This document shows, in pieces, positions 1-6,776 of a stretch of DNA of 35,244 nt. Below the pieces are notes generated by a model that saw nothing but the letters and a program-made list of their open reading frames with translations, had not been told where the DNA came from and searched no databases. Made by a program: the position numbers and the translations under genes. Source of the DNA: Thermoguttaceae bacterium (lineage in GTDB: Bacteria; Planctomycetota; Planctomycetia; Pirellulales; Thermoguttaceae); contig JARKPK010000044.1 in NCBI GenBank assembly GCA_029975295.1, positions 1 to 35,244 of the forward strand, written 5' to 3'. Numbering within the stretch: position 1 is the stretch's first letter; each line of letters starts with the position of its first letter.

Positions 1-50
1 ATCGGCGGAGTCGCGTCGGCCGTGGCGGCGAGTGTTTCGGCCTTCGCTCG

Positions 51-82
51 GCGTTGGGTCAGCCCGGCGTTAGGTCAGCCCG
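51..82. repeat. 16-bp imperfect tandem duplication at the 3' end of the LipB-like gene
   Basis: Two adjacent 16-bp units (51-66 and 67-82) differ at one base (gcgttgggtcagcccg and gcgttaggtcagcccg). The second unit contains the stop codon of the LipB-like gene (75-77, minus strand), so the duplication repeats the stop region just past the gene. It looks like a slippage event with no coding effect. Confidence 0.7.
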
Positions 83-782
83 GCGGTTCGTCGGCTCGGC
101 CGGGCCGAGGCAGGCGGCGGAGCATCGGGTGGCCGGTGTGCAGGTGGTAGCGGTCGCAGCCAAGCGCCTCGGCCAGGTGGGCGATCAGCGCCGAACGCAC
201 GGTGGGCATGCGCACCGGCCCGCGACGCTCGGCGACCAGGCAGCCGATGCGGTCGAGTTCACCTTCGCCTCGCTGCAACAGGCGGAAAAGTCCCATTGGC
301 GGATTGACGTTCAGCCACAGCCCGTAGTAGCTCACCCCGTGGCGGAAGGCCAGCCCGGCGGCAGCCAACTGCCCGCTGCGGCCCCACAGGCCGTCGAGCC
401 GCCCTTGGGAATCGGCGGCCACGTTCAGGTCGTCGAGCGTTTCGACGGTGGCCGCCAGCAGCCTTCGCAGGTAGCCGCCCGGCGTCCAGCGGCGATGCCC
501 CAGCGGCGCCAGGCAATAGATGCCCAACTGGCCCGGGCAATGCAACCAAGCGCCGCCCCCGCGATTGACCCATTGCACGGCCACCTGCCGCTGACGGATC
601 AGCGGATGGCCCAACACCACTTCACCGGCCGATCCGCCGCGGCCGACGGTGATGACCGGCGGGTGCTCGGCCAGAAGGACGGTGGCTTGCCCGTCGTCGC
701 GTGCGGCCACGGCAGGCACAAGCTGCCGTTGCAACTGAAGACACAGATCGAACCCGATCCGATCAAGCAAAAACACCTGCAT
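75..782 (-). CDS. LipB-like (octanoyltransferase fold) protein with catalytic residues replaced
   Basis: The protein is collinear with LipB, which moves octanoyl groups from acyl carrier protein to lipoyl domains. The chosen ATG (780-782) gives 235 aa and begins at the family's usual first strand. An in-frame ATG at 854 would add 24 unrelated residues. Visible landmarks are the RGG turn before a HCPGQ motif (His81, where LipB has HGPGQ) and the YYGLWLNVNP block matching HGLALNVN. By eye, the catalytic Lys of LipB (E. coli Lys135, in KICSLG) is Gln138 here (in GQLAAAG). The catalytic Cys (E. coli Cys169, in NPCG) falls at about Gly172 (in LLQRGEG). The fold is clear. The activity is doubtful, so it may be a pseudoenzyme or a diverged biotin/lipoate-ligase-family protein. 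No neighbour is in operon with it. Confidence 0.75.
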   Translation of the reverse strand: MQVFLLDRIGFDLCLQLQRQLVPAVAARDDGQATVLLAEHPPVITVGRGGSAGEVVLGHPLIRQRQVAVQWVNRGGGAWLHCPGQLGIYCLAPLGHRRWTPGGYLRRLLAATVETLDDLNVAADSQGRLDGLWGRSGQLAAAGLAFRHGVSYYGLWLNVNPPMGLFRLLQRGEGELDRIGCLVAERRGPVRMPTVRSALIAHLAEALGCDRYHLHTGHPMLRRLPRPGRADEPPG

Positions 783-854
783 CGCCGGCGCGGCCGAATC
801 GCCCGTCGGGCCGTCGTCCCATGGCAGTGCTCGATCGTAGGGCCTTGAACACAT

Positions 855-1270
855 CGTCCGAACTCATTACAAGGGGGATAGGCCGCTGGGCAAAGCCCTC
901 GCGGCCCTCCCGCGGTCGCCGTCGCCAGTTCAACGAATCGTTCCGCGGAATAGTTCAACCAGAGAAGCGGCACTCCCGAAAAACACGGAAGGCTGCCTTG
1001 CGGCCGCGGCGGCCGGCGGTTCATTATCGTTGTTGCCGCCGCGCAGAAGAAGGGACCGGTGGCGGCAGGGCGGCGGCATGGTTGGCGTTGGCCCGGGGCG
1101 GCTCCATTGATTTGCCATAAGCCAAAAAGGCAGATCGCCGGGGCATACCCATCGCTGATAAGAGAAGAGAAAGGCAGGTCGCTGCGGCGGCCGGCCGACC
1201 GAGCAATCAAACGGGATTCCGGGAACCCTGATAGCCTAATCGGCCGCGCCGTGGAACGAGGAGCATCGCC
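855..1270. other. Intergenic region between the divergent LipB-like gene and smpB
   Basis: About 415 bp with no supported gene. The short frames here have no family resemblance. A purine-rich AGGAG at 1259-1263 lies seven bases before the proposed smpB start. I found no convincing paired -35/-10 on either strand. Confidence 0.6.
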
Positions 1271-1759
1271 ATCGCCAAGAGCAACAAGCCGAAGAAGACC
1301 GACGACGCGCAAGAGCGGGTGATTGCGCAGAACCGCAAAGCGCAGCACAACTTCACGGTGCTCGAAACGCTCGAGTGCGGCATCGTGCTGTTGGGCAGCG
1401 AGGTGAAGAGTTTGCGCCAATCGCACGTGTCGCTCGACGAGTCGTTTGCCCGGGTGCGCGACGGCGAGTTGTGGCTGTTGCAGTGCGACATTCCCGAATA
1501 CAAGCAGGCCACCGTGTTCAATCATCAGCCCAAGCGGCCGCGCAAGCTGTTGATCCACCGCCGCGAGTTCAAGCGGTTCGCGCTTCGGGCCACGGAGAAG
1601 GGGCTGACGCTGATCCCCCTGCGGCTCTATTTCCATCGCGGGCGGGTGAAGGTGCTGCTGGGCCTGTGCCGGGGCAAACAGCAGCACGACAAACGAGCGG
1701 CGATGAAGAAGGCCGAGGCCCACCGCGAGATTCAACGAGCGATGATGCGTCGGCGCTGA
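1271..1759 (+). CDS. smpB: SsrA-binding protein SmpB, apparent ATC start
   Basis: SmpB binds tmRNA (SsrA) and delivers it to stalled ribosomes for trans-translation. The family signatures are present: NRKAQHNF, LECGIVLLGSEVKSLRQ, the CDIPEY segment, RKLLIHRREFKRF, and the basic C-terminal tail that mimics a codon-anticodon helix. The only ordinary start in frame is GTG at 1319, which would begin inside the conserved core and remove the Lys-rich N-terminus. The frame is open from 1235 with no ATG, GTG, TTG or CTG before 1319. An AGGAG at 1259-1263 stands seven bases before an ATC (1271) that opens I-A-K-S-N-K-P-K-K, where relatives have M-A-K. I therefore propose an AUC start, giving 162 aa. 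A base error or true GTG initiation are the alternatives. No tmRNA gene is visible in this window. Confidence 0.88.
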   Translation: MAKSNKPKKTDDAQERVIAQNRKAQHNFTVLETLECGIVLLGSEVKSLRQSHVSLDESFARVRDGELWLLQCDIPEYKQATVFNHQPKRPRKLLIHRREFKRFALRATEKGLTLIPLRLYFHRGRVKVLLGLCRGKQQHDKRAAMKKAEAHREIQRAMMRRR

Positions 1760-2094
1760 CGGGGCCGATGCCGGCGGCCCTCCCCGCTGGCGAGGTGTGC
1801 GCTCGGTCCGGAATGGCGGGGCGGCTCAATCGGTCGGACAGTCGTCGGCCGCTGGGCCGATGGGGCGGCACTTTCTTGGGCGCATAGCCCATCTCGATTT
1901 TCCGGCGATCGAGCAAAACCCCCGGGCTTTGACCTCCGCAGCGCCTCTTGGTAGGATTATATTGGGTGGTCAGCGATTTCTCGGGGGCTGTTGCTGCGCG
2001 TGTGGTTCGGGCCGCAACAGCGAAACGCCGACCGGAGGGCGAGCGCGGGGGACGCGGCGGTGCGCTGGCCGCGCGGCTATCGGGAGGAGCGGTC
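1760..2094. other. Intergenic region carrying the FHA-gene promoter and leader
   Basis: About 335 bp between smpB and the FHA gene. It holds a good promoter (1929-1957) and a GC-rich leader of about 130 nt ending in a strong ribosome binding site at 2085-2089. No separate gene is seen. Confidence 0.6.
1929..1957 (+). promoter_or_regulatory. Sigma70-type promoter for the FHA-domain gene
   Basis: TTGACC at 1929-1934 and TAGGAT at 1952-1957 are separated by exactly 17 bases, and an AT-rich stretch continues to 1963. Transcription would start near 1964 and reach the ATG at 2095. Confidence 0.6.
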
Positions 2095-2718
2095 ATGGAT
2101 GTCAAGTTGATCGTGGTGGGCGGCAAGCACGCAGGCCGGGCAATTCCCATTGCCGGACCGAAGTTCCTGGTTGGCCGCGCGCCCGACTGCCAGCTCCGCC
2201 CGGGCAGCGACTCGGTCAGCCGGCATCATTGCCAATTCGAGGTCGAGCCGGGGCGGGTGGTTCTCCGCGATCTGAACAGCCGCAACGGCACCTTCGTCAA
2301 CGATCAGCAGATCCGCGAGCCGCACGTGCTCCGCAACGGCGACAAGATCAAGGTCGGGCCGTTGGAGTTCCAGGTTGAGTTGACGGTTTCGGTCGGGGGC
2401 AAGAAGAAGCCCAAGGTGCAAAGCATTGGCGAGGCGGCCGCCCGAACGGTGCAAACCGCGGCCAAGGCTGCGGACGAAGACTTCGACATCGAGAAGTTTC
2501 TCGGCGACGAAGATGCGCCGCCGGCCGGAATCTCTTCGCCCGTCAGCCCCGACACGGTTCGCACCCGTCTTTCCGATACGGCGACGATTGTTCTTCCGCC
2601 CACGCCGCCGCCGAGCAGTCCGCCCAGCCGAGTCGATCCGGCCCAAAAACCGTTGGGCGACACCAGCCGCGACGCCGCGGCCGAGGTGTTGCGCCGCTAT
2701 TTGACTGGGAGGCGCTAA
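2095..2718 (+). CDS. FHA-domain protein with disordered C-terminal half
   Basis: This 207-aa protein has an N-terminal forkhead-associated domain (about residues 3-97), a phosphothreonine-binding module. The usual FHA contacts are visible: Gly27-Arg28, Ser42-Arg43-His44 in VSRHH, and Asn64-Gly65 in SRNGTFVN. After residue 100 comes a Lys-rich link, then an acidic segment (ADEDFDIEKFLGDED), a Thr/Ser/Pro-rich stretch and a basic terminal helix (AAAEVLRRYLTGRR). No transmembrane segment or enzyme domain is present. It is probably a cytosolic adaptor that reads Ser/Thr kinase marks, and no kinase is nearby. The ATG at 2095 follows a strong GGGAGGAG site. The frame opens at 1948, but that extension lies within the promoter and leader. 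The next gene starts three bases after the stop, so the two are probably co-transcribed. Confidence 0.85.
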   Translation: MDVKLIVVGGKHAGRAIPIAGPKFLVGRAPDCQLRPGSDSVSRHHCQFEVEPGRVVLRDLNSRNGTFVNDQQIREPHVLRNGDKIKVGPLEFQVELTVSVGGKKKPKVQSIGEAAARTVQTAAKAADEDFDIEKFLGDEDAPPAGISSPVSPDTVRTRLSDTATIVLPPTPPPSSPPSRVDPAQKPLGDTSRDAAAEVLRRYLTGRR

Positions 2719-2721
2719 CCG

Positions 2722-2982
2722 GTGACTCCCGCGAAAAAAAGCAAGAAATCGGCCGCCATGCTCGGCGTGGCCTTCGACAACGAAGATGGTCACGTCCGTT
2801 TGACCAAGGGGAAGAATTTCGTTCTTTACGGCGGCAGCGAAGAAACGCATGCCGTCATGCAAGAGACCGCCGTGAAGATCAACGAGCAGCTCGATCAGCG
2901 CGGCAAGCGCTTGGAAGACGTTCCCATCGGTGAACTGCGCGACATCTGCCGCGACGTGATCGAATCGGTCCGCGGGAAGTAG
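2722..2982 (+). CDS. Conserved small hypothetical protein (86 aa) downstream of the FHA gene
   Basis: This is a small soluble protein with no signal peptide or membrane segment. It begins with GTG three bases after the FHA-gene stop, which suggests translational coupling. An ATG at 2758 (M-L-G-V-A-F-D-N-E-D-G-H) is an alternative start that drops a Lys-rich leader. The body has a short beta-rich part (HVRLTKGKNFVLYGGSEETH) followed by helices with charged residues (VKINEQLDQRGKRLEDVP, LRDICRDVIESVRGK). I recognise it only as a type of small protein found in planctomycetes and cannot name a function. Its tight linkage to the FHA gene suggests a shared role. Confidence 0.75.
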   Translation: MTPAKKSKKSAAMLGVAFDNEDGHVRLTKGKNFVLYGGSEETHAVMQETAVKINEQLDQRGKRLEDVPIGELRDICRDVIESVRGK

Positions 2983-3103
2983 CCGCCCCCGAAGACGCGG
3001 CCAAGAAGTTCGCCGTGGCGATCACCCTGCCCGACGACGCTTCGCACCGCCTCCCCATCGGGCGATCTTCGAGTGTGCCGCTGCGGCGCCGTCGGCGGTT
3101 CGT

Positions 3104-3763
3104 TCAACTGGGTTGTTGTGCCGCACGGAAGCGGCGGACGATTTCAGCATATTGGGCGGCCAGCGATTCGATCTTGGCGAAGTCGCGCGCGGCCACGGCC
3201 TTGGGTTCGACCAACGAACCGCCGATTCCCAACGCGCACGCCCCGGCTTTTAGGAACGCCTCGGCCGTCTCCAAATTCACTCCCCCGGTCGGCATCAGCC
3301 GCACCTGCGGCAACGGACCGTGCAACGCCTTCAGATAGCCCGGCCCGGTGAGCTCCGACGGGAACACCTTGACGATGTCGGCGCCGGCTTGCCACGCGGT
3401 CACCACTTCGGTGGGCGTCAGGGCCCCGGGCATCACCGGTTTGTCGTAGCGACGGCAGAGTTCGATCACTTCGAGATTGACCGTCGGGCCGACGATGAAC
3501 TGCGCCCCGCTGAGCAGCGCGATTCGGGCTGTTTCGGCATCGAGAACCGTGCCCGCCCCCAGCACGATCCGATCGCCCAACTGGGCCGCCGCCTGCTCGA
3601 TGACGCGATGGGCCCCCGGCACGGTGAAGGTGACTTCAATCGCTTCGACTCCCCCGCGGTGCAGCGCCTCGGCCACATCGAGCAACACTTCGCCGCTGGG
3701 GGCGCGGAGCACCGCGACGATTCCGCTAGAGAGAACACGCTGGAGGACTCGTTGACCGCTCAT
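3104..3763 (-). CDS. eda: 2-dehydro-3-deoxy-phosphogluconate (KDPG) aldolase
   Basis: This is a class I aldolase that splits KDPG to pyruvate and glyceraldehyde 3-phosphate (Entner-Doudoroff pathway), or a related 2-keto-3-deoxy sugar acid aldolase. The 219-aa length matches the family. Seen in sequence: the AIEVT motif with catalytic Glu43, GAGTV at about 69-73, the Schiff-base lysine Lys132 in DIVKVFPSE, and the phosphate-binding MPTGGV and GIGGSLV loops. The ATG at 3761-3763 is chosen because the 92 upstream codons are Arg-rich and unrelated. An AAGG lies about eight bases before it. It stands alone, with arfB 357 bp upstream on the same strand, and no edd or kinase gene is adjacent. Substrate could be KDPG, KDPGal or another keto-deoxy acid. 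Confidence 0.9.
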   Translation of the reverse strand: MSGQRVLQRVLSSGIVAVLRAPSGEVLLDVAEALHRGGVEAIEVTFTVPGAHRVIEQAAAQLGDRIVLGAGTVLDAETARIALLSGAQFIVGPTVNLEVIELCRRYDKPVMPGALTPTEVVTAWQAGADIVKVFPSELTGPGYLKALHGPLPQVRLMPTGGVNLETAEAFLKAGACALGIGGSLVEPKAVAARDFAKIESLAAQYAEIVRRFRAAQQPS

Positions 3764-4120
3764 GGTGTGCGCCTTGTGATTGCTTTGAAAGAGAGGAATC
3801 GCGTTGCCCTCCGGACAAACGGCGGCCGGGGACGAAAACCGCCGCGTTCCTCCACCCGGACGAGCCGCGCGGTGGAACGCTTTCGCAGCGTGCAACCCCG
3901 GCGTCATGCCCAATCGCCGCGAGAAGCACGGTGGTTTGCCGACCGAGTATTCCGCCCAAAGGGCCCGGCCGAAGGCAAACGGGCGCCTGCCGCGACGAAC
4001 GCGGGGAACTGCTGCCCGATTGGCCCGACGCACCACCATACCGGCGCGCCGAAGCTTTTGGCAAGCCGGTCCGTCCGGCTTTCCCGTGCGGCGAAGCCGG
4101 CGTGCGCACGTGCGACCGCT
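3764..4120. other. Gap between arfB and eda (both minus strand)
   Basis: 357 bp of GC-rich sequence. The reading frames that cross it are upstream extensions or antisense frames with no family resemblance. I see no clear terminator, promoter or RNA gene. Confidence 0.5.
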
Positions 4121-4519
4121 TTAATCTGAAACCGTCTTCCGCGCCGCCTTCGTTTCGGAACGGTGCGCCTTGCTTTGCAGACGGCGACGTTGGGAGGATC
4201 GCGTTGGTTTCGTGGGCCGACGGGCGGGACGAACGCGCGAGGCCCGGGCGACAAGTTCGTTCAGTCGGGCGAGCGCCTCGGCCTTGTTCTGGTCGCGGCT
4301 CCGTGACGATTGCGCCTTGATGACAATCACGCCTTCCTTGGTGATTCGCCGGTCGGACAGATTCAGAAGCTTCTCTTTGATCGCGTCGGGCAGCGACGAG
4401 TTGCGAATATCGAAACGCAAGTGGACCGAACTGGAAACCTTGTTGACGTTCTGCCCGCCCGGTCCCTGGGAGCGGATTGCGCTAAACTCCACTTCGTGCG
4501 GCGGAATCGAATACGACAT
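4121..4519 (-). CDS. arfB: Peptidyl-tRNA hydrolase ArfB (YaeJ-type ribosome rescue)
   Basis: ArfB enters the empty A site of ribosomes stalled on truncated mRNA and hydrolyses the peptidyl-tRNA. The 132-aa protein has the release-factor-like domain with the catalytic GGQ (residues 21-23, within GPGGQNVNKV), the following SSVHLRFD strand, and the usual long basic tail from about residue 90 (many Arg, Lys, Ser) that occupies the mRNA channel. Its length is normal for ArfB, and full RF1/RF2 domains are absent. It stands alone. With smpB 2.4 kb away, this window holds both a tmRNA-dependent and a tmRNA-independent rescue factor. Confidence 0.92.
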   Translation of the reverse strand: MSYSIPPHEVEFSAIRSQGPGGQNVNKVSSSVHLRFDIRNSSLPDAIKEKLLNLSDRRITKEGVIVIKAQSSRSRDQNKAEALARLNELVARASRVRPARRPTKPTRSSQRRRLQSKAHRSETKAARKTVSD

Positions 4520-4954
4520 TGCGGAACCCCAGGGCGAACGATCTCAATCGATCTCCAGAGAATACGGATCGGTCGGCGCGGGCCAGGACCGATACGAATC
4601 GTATACCACATCCATCGAGCCTTGGGGAGCAGGCATTGCGGAACTCGATTGGCGGCCGAGCCTTACGCGCGGAACGCTGCCCGGCGCAAACGAGCGGACC
4701 GTTGCCGAGCCATCACAAAGGCGGCTTGCGGAATGTTAGCGTTTGATTGCCGGCGGTTCTCCTATCGACAGGAAATCATGCGGCCATCGATGGCCTGTTT
4801 TCCGAAGATCGGGAGAGTATGACTCCGCGATCGGCGGCCCGATGGCGATCTGTTTTAAGGGGGGGATGGCAGCGAATTGCTGGACCCGCTTAGAGATGCT
4901 GAACATAATGGGTTGAAGGCCGTCAATCCGGGCAAACCGGAAAAGCTGTGCGGT
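4520..4954. other. Divergent intergenic region between arfB and the small membrane protein gene
   Basis: About 435 bp with no gene I can support. It contains the 13-bp palindrome at 4592-4604. Just before 4877 there is a run of G that could serve a TTG start at 4877, which would add 26 residues to the small membrane protein. Confidence 0.5.
4592..4604 (-). promoter_or_regulatory. Palindrome overlapping a possible extended -10 of arfB
   Basis: ATACGA-A-TCGTAT is a perfect 6-1-6 palindrome. Read on the minus strand it sits in TGGTATACGATTC, where TG-N-TATACG resembles an extended -10 element, about 75 bp before the arfB start. No good -35 is seen. It may be an arfB promoter or operator. Confidence 0.3.
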
Positions 4955-5248
4955 ATGAACAATGCATTGACGACGGCGACGACTTGGGGCCGATTACTCG
5001 ACTTGGGCGTCGAGACGCTAATAGTCTGGATTGCCGCGTTGGCGGTGATGTTGTGCATTGCGGCCTACGTGGTTCAGAAGGTTCGCGCCCAAGCGGTACA
5101 AAAGGAACCGACGGCGGGCGAGATGTTGTCAAATTTTCGAGAATTGCACAGCCAAGGTGTGCTGGACGACGCGGAATACCGAACAATAAAAACTGCACTG
5201 ACCGCGCGGCTTTCAGAGGAATTAAAGGATAACGATCAAAAGGGTTAG
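4955..5248 (+). CDS. Small single-pass membrane protein, SHOCT-like C-terminus
   Basis: With the ATG at 4955 this is a 97-aa protein: a short N-terminus, one hydrophobic segment (about residues 17-40, LIVWIAALAVMLCIAAYVV), then a charged cytoplasmic tail. The tail ends in a two-helix pattern (MLSNFRELHSQGVLDDAEYRTIKTAL) that resembles the short SHOCT-type oligomerisation motif (helix, G-x-L-s-D-x-E-f, helix). A TTG at 4877 would add 26 unremarkable residues. It lies 126 bp upstream of clpX on the same strand. Its function is unknown. Similar small membrane proteins are common in planctomycetes, but I cannot name a family with certainty. Confidence 0.7.
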   Translation: MNNALTTATTWGRLLDLGVETLIVWIAALAVMLCIAAYVVQKVRAQAVQKEPTAGEMLSNFRELHSQGVLDDAEYRTIKTALTARLSEELKDNDQKG

Positions 5249-5374
5249 GTGAGTCGAGCCAACCTCCCGCGTCGCATGCGGCGCGGAGGAAAAGTTCAAC
5301 CGAATCACCGCTGTGCCGCGTATAGATTAGTGTGGCGACGATGAGCTTGCAGCGGAACGCAAAGAGGTAACCAG

Positions 5375-6667
5375 ATGCCGTTGGGTCGAGATTTCAACTC
5401 GGGGCGACGCGGAACGGGCACCACGAAGAAGAACGCCTTTTGTTCCTTCTGCCGCAAAAGCTATCGCGACGTCGGGCCGCTCGTCGAAGGGCCCGGCGAC
5501 GTGTACATCTGCGGCGAGTGCATAGATCTTTGCCAGTCGATTCTCGACCAGGAGCGCCGCCGACGGGGCGCCAGCAAGCCGTTGTTCAACCGCGTGCCCA
5601 CCCCGCGGGAAATCGTCGCCCATCTCGATCAGTACGTTATCGGGCAGGAACACGCCAAGCGCGTCTTGGCCGTGGCCGTCAACAGCCACTACAAGCGGCT
5701 GATGCACGGGGCGGGCGGGGCCGAGGTCGAAATCGACAAATCGAACATTCTGCTGATCGGGCCGACCGGTTCGGGCAAAACCCTGATGGCCCAAACCCTG
5801 GCCCGCATGCTCGACGTGCCCTTCGCCATCGGCGACGCGACCACGTTGACCGAAGCCGGCTACGTGGGCGAAGACGTGGAGAACCTGCTGCTGAAGCTGC
5901 TTCACGCCGCCGATTTCGACATCGAGGCCGCCCAGCGCGGGATCATCTACATCGACGAAATCGACAAGATCGGCAAGACTTCGCAGAACATCTCGATCAC
6001 CCGCGATGTGTCCGGCGAAGGCGTGCAGCAGGCCTTGCTGAAGATGCTCGAAGGAACGGTCGCCAACGTGCCGCCGCAGGGCGGGCGGAAGCATCCCGAG
6101 CAGCAGTACATCCAAATGGACACGACGAACATCTTGTTCATTTGCGGCGGGACGTTCGTCGGGCTCGATCACATCATCGGCCGCCGATTGGGCAAACGGA
6201 CGATCGGGTTCGGGCAGGAAGGCCAAGTGCGCCATGAATTGGAGATCGGCGAGCTGCTCGCGCAAGTGACCAGCGACGATCTGTTGCACTTCGGCATGAT
6301 TCCCGAGTTGATCGGCCGGCTGCCGGTGATCTCTTCGCTGCGTCCGCTGGACGAAGCCGCGCTAATCCGAGTTCTCTCGGAACCGAAGAATTCGCTGGTC
6401 AAACAGTATCAGGCGCTCTTCACCATGGAGAACGCCGAGTTGAGTTTCACCGAAGGCGCGTTGCGGGCGATCGCCCACCGAGCCATTCAAAAAGAAACCG
6501 GCGCGCGGGCCTTGCGCTCGATCGTCGAAGAGGTGATGCTCGATCTGATGTTCGACCTGCCCGATCAGCCGCGCGGCAGCCGCTACGTGGTGACCGAATC
6601 GGCCGTCGAAGGCCGCGAAAAGGTCGTGCCCATCGTCCCGGCCGATTCCAAGCAGCTCAGCGCGTAG
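5375..6667 (+). CDS. clpX: ATP-dependent Clp protease ATP-binding subunit ClpX
   Basis: ClpX is a hexameric AAA+ unfoldase that feeds substrates, including SsrA-tagged proteins, to ClpP. The 430-aa protein has the N-terminal zinc-binding domain (Cys23, Cys26, Cys46, Cys49). It also has Walker A GPTGSGKT (129-136), pore loop GYVG (162-165), Walker B IIYIDE (about 180-185), the sensor region [11 protein letters not shown], and the IGF tripeptide in RTIGFGQEG that docks on ClpP. The length is typical. The ATG at 5375 follows an AGAGG site at a spacing of seven. clpP and tig are not in the window, so clpX is separated from its usual partners. It is convergent with tex, with 109 bp between stops. 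It links functionally to smpB, because tmRNA-tagged products are ClpXP substrates. Confidence 0.96.
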   Translation: MPLGRDFNSGRRGTGTTKKNAFCSFCRKSYRDVGPLVEGPGDVYICGECIDLCQSILDQERRRRGASKPLFNRVPTPREIVAHLDQYVIGQEHAKRVLAVAVNSHYKRLMHGAGGAEVEIDKSNILLIGPTGSGKTLMAQTLARMLDVPFAIGDATTLTEAGYVGEDVENLLLKLLHAADFDIEAAQRGIIYIDEIDKIGKTSQNISITRDVSGEGVQQALLKMLEGTVANVPPQGGRKHPEQQYIQMDTTNILFICGGTFVGLDHIIGRRLGKRTIGFGQEGQVRHELEIGELLAQVTSDDLLHFGMIPELIGRLPVISSLRPLDEAALIRVLSEPKNSLVKQYQALFTMENAELSFTEGALRAIAHRAIQKETGARALRSIVEEVMLDLMFDLPDQPRGSRYVVTESAVEGREKVVPIVPADSKQLSA

Positions 6668-6776
6668 CCGGCAAGCGGCATCGGCGGACGGCGTCGGCGC
6701 GGGCCGAGTCTGTGGTCCCATCGGCCGCCGCTTGTGCGGTTCTATCGCTTCATCTCGCACTCAAGAGCAACTTTCG

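Noticed and set aside
1948-2094. A longer start for the FHA protein
   Set aside because: It would begin inside the predicted promoter, and the extra residues lack similarity. The ATG at 2095 has a strong ribosome binding site.
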